Source: Flaveria trinervia
Taxonomy: Eukaryota > Streptophyta > Magnoliopsida > Asterales > Asteraceae
Direction of reading: 5' to 3'
NCBI GenBank assembly: GCA_025506515.1
Contig: CM046454.1
Span: 67,767,003-67,831,002 of the forward strand
Length of the DNA stretch: 64,000 nucleotides
Below the pieces are notes generated by a model, which was not told the origin of the DNA, made no database searches, and worked only from the letters and a program-made list of their open reading frames with translations. The position numbers and the translations under genes were made by a program. Of the stretch, positions 56,487 through 64,000 are shown piece after piece (position 1 is the stretch's first letter; every line of letters begins with the position of its first letter).

Positions 56487-59360
56487 CTAGTTAGATTTTG
56501 AGACCCAAACGTTTTTGGTTTTGGGTCTGTTTTCATCAACAGATGCAACCATAACTTGTTTCTTATGACTAACAGCCGAAGAAGGAGATGGTGCTGAAAT
56601 GGATTCCTTGGATTTGGGCTTGGAATGCCTTTTCAGTGATTTGATCACAGGTGCATCTAGTTGGTTAACTCTCCCCAACAAATGATGAACCATCATAACA
56701 AGTTGTGTCTGATTTGTAGCCAAAGCTTTCAGCTCATGTGACATATCAGTACTTGTGTTTGATGAGTTCCTGTGATCCACCATTTCCTCCTTAAAATTAA
56801 CAGACTTAGTCTGATGCTTATCATAAGGAGCACCATCAGCTTTTTTGTGATGAACCTTATCCTTCTTTTTGAATTTGGTTGAAGGCTTGGGTTTATCACA
56901 ATGGAATGATTGCAGTACAAACTTGGTCTCAAACTCAGTTTTCATTTCATCCATCTGGATTTTAATGAGCTTATCTCTGTTGAGTTTGGAACCCTTACTG
57001 TACCAACATTCATCAGAAAGATGATTGAATTTACCACATATTTCACATGGCTTATTCTTCATCTTGGATTGATCAACTGCTGATGTGGAAACTACTGAAG
57101 GTGTGCTCTTCAGTACTTTCCTCCTTTCAGTACTTTTGTTCAGTCCTGAAGAATCTGTAACAACTGAAGAGTTGTTCTTCAGTTGTTCTTCATCAGCAGT
57201 TGTTAATCCATTTATTTCAGCTGATTTGAAATGCTTTTCAGTTGTTCTAACTTGCCCTTCAGTACTTAAGTTACTTTGAGGGACAACATCTGAAATACTC
57301 AGCTTCATGTGCTTATCAGTAGTTAACCCATCAGCCAATTGACTTGCTGAGGTATCAACCCTTATTTCATCTTGTGATTTTGGGAGATCACTTGAGGATG
57401 ATGCACATGATGATGTGGTTTGGAGATTGCTTTCACCTTCAGATATTACTACTGGTTTTGGAGTAAAATCTGTTGGAGGTGCAATATGGTTGTAACAAAT
57501 TCCAAACTTCACATTCGAAGCAGATTGCTTACTGAGCAGCATTTCAAATCCCTTGCAGGATGACACCCAGCGGTCACACTCAACTTGGGTAACTGCAAGT
57601 TTTTCTTTGAGTTCCTTATGGTTCTCAAGAATGACCTCTAGCTTAGTCTTTTCATCATTTAATTGGCATTTAAGCTTATAAATCTCATCATCTTTGTCCT
57701 TAAGGACAGACTCATATTCAGCTTTTCTTTTGGAAATAGTTTGCTCAAGCTCTAGATTTTGATTAATTACAGCTACATTTGCTTCTCTAAAAGAGACAAA
57801 CACATCTATGCAAGATTCAGAACACAGCTTGGCCTTAGCCTCAAAGGATACCTGGGTTACCTGTGAAGAAGATACATTGGAGCATGAAACCTCAGTAGAT
57901 TCTAGGGCCATGAGAGCTAGATTCCCAAAAGGATGTTCACCACCATGTTGACCATCACCAGTAAATAATTGCTCAGTACCAGAGAGATCATCTGGTAAAC
58001 TGCTCCGGTCAACATTACCAGGGGTGAAAAAGCTGTGATGAGGATGTGATTGAGATGGTAGAGGCTCAGGTAATGCTTGTGGTTGTTGTGCAGTAGGAAC
58101 TTGAACAGGATTTGGCTGAGGCATGTAATAGCAGGGATACAGATATGACATTGGACCCTGAGGGACAAAATATGCAGGCGAAATAGGTTGTGAATGATGA
58201 CAAGAACTAGCAGGATGTTGCCCCATGTTTTGTGGACTAGTGCTTGGAAAAGTCACAAAGGGTCCAGAGGAGTTAGATCCAGATGATCTACACTCTCTTG
58301 CAAAGTGTCCAAGCCTTTGGCATTTGTGACACCTCAACTTACTCTTGTCAAAACCAACTTTGGTTTTACCAGAGAGTCCTGGAAATTTCTTGCCAGTCCT
58401 CTTGTAGAACTTCTGAGATCTGATATAATCAAGGCCATTTGGCTCAGAATATCCATCTCTTCTAGATCATCATCAGCTATTCCTTTCAAATCATCCATGA
58501 TAAAACATAAATTGTCACTATTACAGCCTGAGTGACTATCAACACCAACGAATGCATGATTTGAACTGTTTGAAAAGAAATCTATATGCTCATCATAATT
58601 ACTTTCAGATGCAGCATATTCTGACTCATGACCAACCAGGGAGTGTTCCCTGGTACAAAGTCATCAGTGAGCTTTCCTGATGATGCCAGTTTCCTTTTCT
58701 GCTCTATCTCTCTCTCTCAAATGTAAGCAGTTTCCCATTAAGTTGGGTGAGAGATAGTTTATCCAGATTTGCATTGGAGCGTAGGACAATAGTGTATGTG
58801 TCCCATCTCTCACGCAGTGATCTAAGGAATCTGTTGTTCATCTGGCTATTGGTATATTCATGTTTGACCATTTTTAGCTTAGAGATCAAACTGGAAAAAC
58901 GCTCAAACTGTTGAGTCAGTGTCTCACCCTTCCTATGAGAGAATGTTTCATATTGTTGGGCAAGGATTTCTCTGTTGTTTGCTAAGACCTCATCAGTTCT
59001 ACCGAATTGTTCCTTCAGTGCATTCTAGAGGTCATGAGCAGTTTCATGATGCATAAGCCCTGAATAGATTTCATTCGGCAGTGTCATGGCCAGAATTCCA
59101 TGGGCTTTAGCATCAATCTCAAACAGTTTCCGATCTTCATCTGAGTATTGTTCCTTCTTCTTCGGAACCATTTGATTGGTTTCCGGATTGTTCACCATAG
59201 GCATATGTGGACCATGTACCACCGATGTCCAACAACCTAAACTGTTAACAGACAGGTGATGAAGCATTCTTCGTTGCCATATGTTATACTCAGTCCTAAC
59301 CAGCATCGGAGGCTTGGCTGAAGAACCGGTATTGTGAGGGTCATTAGAAGGAGTAGTCAT
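56487..59360 (-). pseudogene. Z3 gag (two breaks, otherwise long)
   Basis: ATG at 59360. The N-terminal part MTTPSNDPHNTGSSAKPPML and LVRTEYNIWQRRMLHHLS is typical copia gag. A TAG replaces Trp in the HDLWNALKEQ segment at about 59027-59025. A frameshift in a GAGA run near 58705 follows. The remaining 616 codons (58337-56487) are open: CCHC knuckle CHKCQRLGHFAREC, a Pro/Gln-rich stretch, a coiled-coil-like segment (KDKDDEIYKLKCQLNDEKTK) and a second CCHC-like knuckle CEICGKFNHLSDEC, ending VWVSKSN. About 950 codons in all, long as expected for Sireviruses. Confidence 0.9.
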
Positions 59361-59583
59361 TCTCAGATTCAGCCAAAATCAATTAAGTTTTAACAGATTT
59401 AGAATAGAACACAACAAACCAAAAAAGAGAAAATAGAAAGCAATAAAACGAAAGTAGTAGAAATTCAATTTAACTATAACCGATTCTTGCAAATATTCTA
59501 ATTCAATCAAGTGCGGATATCGATTAGCAGTTTCAATGATAAATTGTTAGATTGATCAATGATTAAACTGCTCTGATACCAAT
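59361..59583 (-). other. Z3 leader and primer-binding site
   Basis: On the minus strand TTGGTATCAGAGCAG (59582-59568) follows the 5' LTR end CCTAACA by one base, matching the initiator Met tRNA primer type. The remaining 200 bases up to the gag ATG are non-coding and A/T-rich. Confidence 0.88.
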
Positions 59584-60387
59584 TGTTAGGATCAGTGATC
59601 TACGTTTGATTGATTAGAGAGTATTGCAGTAGAAATCAAACAATGAATTAGACAATTCACAAGAATACAGTTGATATTCAAAGTAAGAGCAAATGATTAT
59701 AGAAAGAATTCTGCAAATCAAATATTTCATTCAATACGCGCTTTCGTGGTGGCAAAATGTCACCCTTACAATCAGGTCAATCATCCCTTATATAAGAATA
59801 TCATGGTGGAACATTCCTTATATAGGAGATGTGACATCTGCTGATGTCATTTGATAGTGACATCTAACAGAATTATTCAGACTATTGAAAGTTAACACAA
59901 CTACTGAAGATGTCAAAACAGCTGACATCTTCTTACAAAAATACTAAGTGTTAACTATCACTACAACTACTGAAAAGAAACTACTGAAACTACAACGGCT
60001 GAAGACCATGCTCTTCAGTCGTTTTACAAATACTGAAACAAACAAAAAAGAAAACTACTGAAAGGAAACCATCACAACAACTGAGGAATGCTTCTTCAGC
60101 TGTTGTAACAAACTCTGAAGGCTTCAGTACTTGTACTTGAACTTCAGCTGTTGTCATCAGCTGATGTCTTCGGTCTTTGTACTTCAGCTGTTGAAGTCTT
60201 CAGTACTTTAGTCTTCAGCTGTTGATCTTCAGACTTTGGTCTTCAGCTGGTCTTCAGTACTTTAGTCTTCAGCTGTTGAAGTCTTCAGACTTTGTCAAAC
60301 AGCTGATCAAGTCTTCAGCAGTTGTTGTGATGTCTGTGGAACTTAGAGGTTTTTCTGATCAGGCTCATTGGTTCTTTTGGTCCAACA
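59584..60387 (-). repeat. Z3 5' LTR
   Basis: Minus-strand start TGTTGGACC at 60387, end CCTAACA at 59584. U3 carries the Z motifs (CAGCTGAAG, GTACTGAAG, ACTACTGAA). TATATAAGG lies at about 59827-59817. The family-typical CGCTTTCGTGGTGG-like stretch near 59740 belongs to R/U5. Confidence 0.93.
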
Positions 60388-61101
60388 CCCTAGATCATGA
60401 TATGAAATGTAATAGATCTTGTTTATCTGATTTTGAGGTAATTTGATATGATTAATGAAATGATATTGATTGTTTGTAATTTGTAATAACTAATATTTCA
60501 TTAATGAGTTGATATTGAATTGGTTAATTAGGATAGTAATTGTGTGAATGGTTACACATAATGTTTATTAATTAATACATTCATACTTAAAATAATGAAG
60601 TTCTCATGCGAATGGCCCATACGAATGGACCACACGCATGAATAACTTCATACGATTAACTCAGTCACACGACTGAACCAGGAGACTGGATCGGTCGTAT
60701 GATTGACACATAAGATTGGCTCAGTCGCACGACTGAACACTCAGTCGTGCGGATGGATCAACCGTATAGTTCAATCGCACGACTGAATCATGCTTATGGT
60801 CCAGTCGCCCGAATGAACAATACTAACCTATAAATACAATCTAATTCGTGAAAAACATAGAGAATTCATTCATTACAATTCCAAACGTACCCTAGCCGTG
60901 CAGAAGCCTCCCAATTCGTTCTCCAAGTTCATAGAACACATTAGATCGATTTCCAATCGATTTCTAACGTTAGTTTCAATTCTTTATTGATTCTTCGTGT
61001 GTTCTCACTGATTGGATCGCCAATCAAATAGGATTCCACACTATTTGATCTGGTTTACACGCTAATCATTAGGTATTTCATTCAAATACCAGGTCCTAAC
61101 A
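60388..61101 (+). repeat. Family Y 3' LTR, second part
   Basis: This continues the Y LTR from CCCTAGATCATG after Z3 and ends CCTAACA at 61101. The segment 60600-60820 holds Y motifs (CACACGACTGAACC, TCGCACGACTGAACAC, ATCGCACGACTGAATC). CTATAAATA is at 60838-60846. It aligns with the solo LTR at 24818-25545 reversed. The following ATACA could be a target-site copy, but the 5' partner is lost. Confidence 0.9.
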
Positions 61102-61210
61102 ATACATAACATACCATACATACATCATCATAGGGCATCATACATACATAACATACATCATGCATAATCATGCAACATCATCATCATCATTATCATCATC
61201 CATAACATGC
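61102..61210. repeat. Simple repeats rich in CATA and CAT
   Basis: ACATAACATACCATACATACATCATC-like text with runs of CATCAT (61170-61200). No gene. Confidence 0.7.
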
Positions 61211-62338
61211 CCATCATACTATTTATGTCCTCAAAAGTCAACTTATAGTCCCCCGGGAATTTCCCAAGTTAAAGCCTACTTTACACATTTCCCCAAAAAT
61301 CAAAAAAAATAATCTAAGTCCTAGGCGCATGGGCACTATGCAAGCGCATGGACACTATTCAGGCGCATGGGCCACTTTTGGGCGCATGAGGACTTCGGAC
61401 GTCTGAACACTTAGTAAATTCTAGCCCAATTTAGGCGCATGGGTACTATTCAGACGCATGAACACTTAGGCGCATGGGCCACTTGGGCGCATGGGCACTA
61501 TTGGGGTGCATGGCCCTACCCTAGTCATCCGACTATCATTTCTAGGCGCATGGGCAACTGTTCAGGCGCATGGGCATAACATAAACATTTCTAAGGTAAA
61601 TTTTGGGCGCATGAGTTACTGTTTAGGTGCATGGCTTACACTTAGTTCTTTCTAAGGCAATTCCAGACGTATGAACACTTATCTAGGCGCATGAGCATTT
61701 TGTAAACATGTTTCTAGGATATTTCAATCCTAATCATCAAATCCATCTATTCTAATGCATAATGTGGCTATTCTAAACATGAGTAGCCTACAAACCATCC
61801 AGAACTAACATCCAATATACACATAGTACATACGAGTAATCACATAAACTTTGTAAAATAATTTTAATACGTATTCAGCCCTAAGGATAGTTTAAAACAT
61901 GTAAAAACCGGGGTCTAGAACTCACCTGGTGCAACTTGGGTGTTTTTCCTTTTAACCATTTGCAAAGAGTTCAAAACACCTAGAAGTAACACCAAAAATG
62001 CACACACCCGAGCACAAACACAACTCATAAGCATACAAGCACATAACTAGGATAAAACCCGACATAAACACATAAAAACCGTGAATTCTTACCTTGAATT
62101 TGATTTCTTCTTCTTCTTCTCCAAAACCTAGTTATGCTCTTCTTCCCTTGCTTCTCTCTTTAAAATGACCGAAAATTGGGTGTAGAAAAGGTGATGGGCG
62201 GCCATGCCACCTTTATCACCAACTTTTCTAAAGTTTTGTCCTTTTGGACACTTTTGGTCCCTCCACTTGGACCTTATTGCCTTTCCTACTTTTTATTCTG
62301 TTTATCTTGGCTTTTAAAAAAAATAACCGGGTGTTACA
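61211..62338 (-). repeat. LTR-like sequence, probably Ty3/gypsy, reverse orientation
   Basis: The plus strand ends CCGGGTGTTACA at 62338, so on the minus strand a sequence starts TGTAACACCCGG, a common start of plant gypsy LTRs. It runs leftward through a CATGCGCC-rich block (61320-61700). The left end and TSD could not be found. It lies head to head with gypsy gag on the plus strand, which lacks its own 5' part, so it is more likely an insertion or rearrangement than the 5' LTR of that gag. Confidence 0.5.
61320..61700. repeat. Degenerate GGCGCATGGGC repeat block
   Basis: The words GGCGCATGGGCACTATTCA, GGCGCATGGGCCACTT, GGCGCATGAG and similar recur at least 12 times at uneven distances. GGCGCATGGGCC is nearly symmetric. 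This is the same style of motif cluster seen in LTRs of families X, Y and Z. Confidence 0.75.
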
Positions 62339-63392
62339 AATAGTGGTGCTCATGGAGAGAATAGCAACAACCAAAACGGGAACAATCGTACTTGCATTTT
62401 CAAACACTTCAATTCGTGCAAGCCCACTAGCTTTATTGGAAAAGAAGGAGCCACTGGACTTCTCGAGTGATTTGAAAGTATGGAGAACACATTCATTGTT
62501 AGCGAGTGCCCCGACGAGTTCAAGGTTCGCTATGCCATAAGTGTTCTTCAAGAACGAAGCACTAACATGGTGGAATAGTGAAAAGAGAAACCGTGGAACT
62601 GAGGTTGCAATGGCGTTGCCTTGGGAAGAATTTAAGGATATCATGATCTAAAAGTTTTGCCTGAGGAGCGAGTTGCAAAAGCTAGAAGAGGAGTTCTGGA
62701 ACCTCAAACAAGATGGTGGGAATCACTTGGCTTATTCCACCCGGCATCATGAGTTGAGTATGCTCCTACCACACATGGTGGACACCGTGCCCCGTAACAT
62801 TGAGAAATTTATCTAGGGGGTGCCACCCTAAATTCAAGATGTCCTGGTGGGTGGTAGGCCCATAACTTTGGAGGAGGAAATTACTATCACTGCACAGCTC
62901 ACCAAGAATCATATAAGAGCTGGCACAATGTCGGCTAAGGTTCCAATCTACTATGAAGGTGACACCCGAGGCAATAGAGGACGTAAAGGCCGAGTCATCT
63001 CCTCAAAACAAAAAGCGTAAGTTCACCCCGACGCGCAACTACGCTGTGACCGCGCCCAATGCTCCTCAAAACAAATGGTGGTTGCAAATCAAGCCCCTGT
63101 GGCTAGAGCTTTTGCGGGTCCATATCCCATGTGTAACACGTGCAAGTACTATCATGCGAGCAACATTCAATGCCGAGTATGCTCGTTGTGTGGGAAGTAT
63201 GGTCATTTGGTGGCTACTTGTCTTCGTGCGCTAAACAACACTGCCATGCTTACCAACAGAACCTGCTATAACTGTGGCGAGCCTGGCCATATTCGTCCGC
63301 AATGTCCTCGCAATGCGGGAACTGTGCCACGGCTCGTGGAAGGGCTTTCAACATCAACGCCAATCAAGCCCAAGCCAACAACGATGTGGTGA
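62339..63392 (+). pseudogene. Ty3/gypsy gag (5'-truncated, broken)
   Basis: Gag of a gypsy element, probably a chromovirus of the Tekay type. Readable parts are FKHFNSCKPTSFIGKEG, EALTWWNSEKRNRG, LPWEEFKDIM, EEFWNLKQDGGNHLAYSTRH and TLEEEITITAQLTKNH, the retrotransposon gag domain pattern. Two CCHC knuckles are intact at the end: CSLCGKYGHLVATC (63180-63221) and CYNCGEPGHIRPQC (63263-63304). Stops near 62480, 62535, 62650 and 62815 and a frameshift near 63016 break it. The N-terminus is replaced by the reverse LTR. Confidence 0.8.
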
Positions 63393-64000
63393 ACAATATG
63401 TCATTGAAATTCTTTTAATCGTTTCTTGTCTAATAGAAATTCCTATCTATGTTCATCATACCAATAATGGGTTATTACCAAATAGGTATGTATCTTGTAA
63501 ATAATCATTATGCATCTGTATTGTTTGATTCGGGTGCCGATAGGAGTTTTGTGTCCCTGGAATTCGAGCCTTTACTTTCTAAACTGCGCATCAACCTAGA
63601 AAGATCTTTCACGGTCGAAGTCACCAAGGAAAATCTATTGTCGTTGATGTCTTAATACGTGATTGCACCTTAAGCCTTAGTGAACATGAGGTTTTCGTCG
63701 ACCTTATTCCTATGCAATTAGGAAGCTTTGATGTTATCATTGGTATGGATTGGTTAGCTAAGCATCCTGTGGAAATTCTATGCTTCGAGAAGTGTATCTG
63801 AATTCCTTTACCGACTGGTGATACCTTGAAGGTCTTTGGGGAGAAATCATCCTAAAGACTCAAACTCATGTCTTGAATCAAGGCCCGCAAGTGCTTAAGT
63901 AAAAACTACATGGCATATGTAGTTAATACGAAAGCCAAGGGTAAGGAGTTGAAAGACATTCTTGTTGTGCGGGACATTCTCGAGGTTTTTCCTGAGGATC
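63393..64000 (+). pseudogene. Ty3/gypsy protease and start of RT linker (broken, cut by window end)
   Basis: The aspartic protease motif is VLFDSGADRSFVSLEF at about 63516-63560, with an intact DSGA site. Further on come VLIRDCTLSLSEHEVFV, LIPMQLGSFDVIIGMDWLAK (ILGMDWL-type motif, 63720-63770) and IPLPTGDTLKVFGEK. A frameshift near 63640 and stops at about 63800 and 63853 interrupt the frame. The window ends at VVRDILEVFPED, the sequence that precedes RT in plant gypsy elements. Confidence 0.85.

Larger units (their letters stand above)
48611..60387 (-). mobile_element. Z3: complete family Z copia element with CCCTA target duplication
   Basis: Both LTRs are present (48611-49386 and 59584-60387), flanked by perfect CCCTA at 48606-48610 and 60388-60392. 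Read on the minus strand it goes 5' LTR, primer site, gag, protease, integrase, RT/RNase H, spacer, aORF, polypurine tract, 3' LTR, 11.8 kb in all. The LTRs differ by roughly ten substitutions and three single-base indels in the first 430 aligned bases, by eye, so insertion is fairly recent relative to the decay of Y. Frames contain many stops and shifts, which is in keeping with that divergence. Confidence 0.95.
32279..61101 (+). mobile_element. Chimeric family Y copia element (parts A and B), split by Z3
   Basis: Part A (32279-36546) is a 5' LTR, primer site, leader, gag and start of protease. Part B (36547 on) is a second leader, gag, protease, integrase, RT/RNase H, spacer and aORF, then a 3' LTR that starts at 48589. 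Z3 splits that LTR at 48611-60387, and it ends at 61101. Part A has no 3' end and part B has no 5' LTR. The two gag regions are about 80 percent similar in protein by eye, so they come from different copies joined together. Confidence 0.8.

Noticed and set aside
48611..60387. Z3 was already defective when it moved
   Set aside because: The LTR divergence of about two percent leaves enough time for the observed frameshifts and stops to have arisen after insertion.

Overview
This window is plant nuclear DNA made almost entirely of decayed, nested LTR retrotransposons. I find no intact host gene and no RNA gene. The Ty1/copia pol motifs (QMDVKSAFLYG, YGLKQAPRAWYE, QIYVDDIIF), the very long gag, the extra ORF after pol, the initiator-Met tRNA primer site and the AGGGGGAG polypurine tracts flanked by an inverted repeat all point to the Sirevirus (SIRE/Maximus) lineage. 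The host is a seed plant with a repeat-rich genome; an asterid such as a composite is my guess, at low confidence.

I name the families by LTR ends. Family Z has LTRs TGTTGGACC...CCTAACA. Family Y has TGTTGATACATG...CCTAACA. Family X has TGTAAGG...TCTTGCA. Family W is known only from its extra ORF. Layout: Z1 (1-7325, +, cut by the window start); Z2 (7326-17262, +, follows Z1 across one LTR and lacks its primer site and 5' gag); a reversed W fragment (about 17280-20355, -); the 3' half of X1 with its LTR (about 20361-23803, +); unclassified DNA with a target-site-flanked solo X LTR (24509-26053) that itself holds a solo Y LTR (24818-25545); X2 (about 26940-32278, +, gag fused to RNase H); a chimeric Y element (32279-61101, +, two gag regions in tandem); a complete Z3 (48611-60387, -) inserted in the Y 3' LTR; then a reversed LTR-like stretch and a Ty3/gypsy gag-protease region (62339-64000, +).

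Each Sirevirus copy encodes gag, protease, integrase and RT/RNase H, then a 0.6-2.5 kb spacer, then an extra ORF (aORF) of about 1,000 codons. The aORFs of Z, Y, X and W share a layout: an N-terminal domain with a K-H-N or similar motif and a (M/L)YPRF-type or related motif, a Pro/Ser/Thr-rich or acidic middle, charged helices, and a conserved C-terminal block. Nearly all frames are broken.

The most interesting pattern is in the non-coding DNA. Each family carries its own short, symmetric motif, repeated many times in the LTR and again in the pol-aORF spacer, where the array ends at a TATA-like box upstream of the aORF ATG. In Z this box lies 65-75 bp before the ATG in all three copies. The spacer therefore looks like a second U3-type promoter for the aORF.
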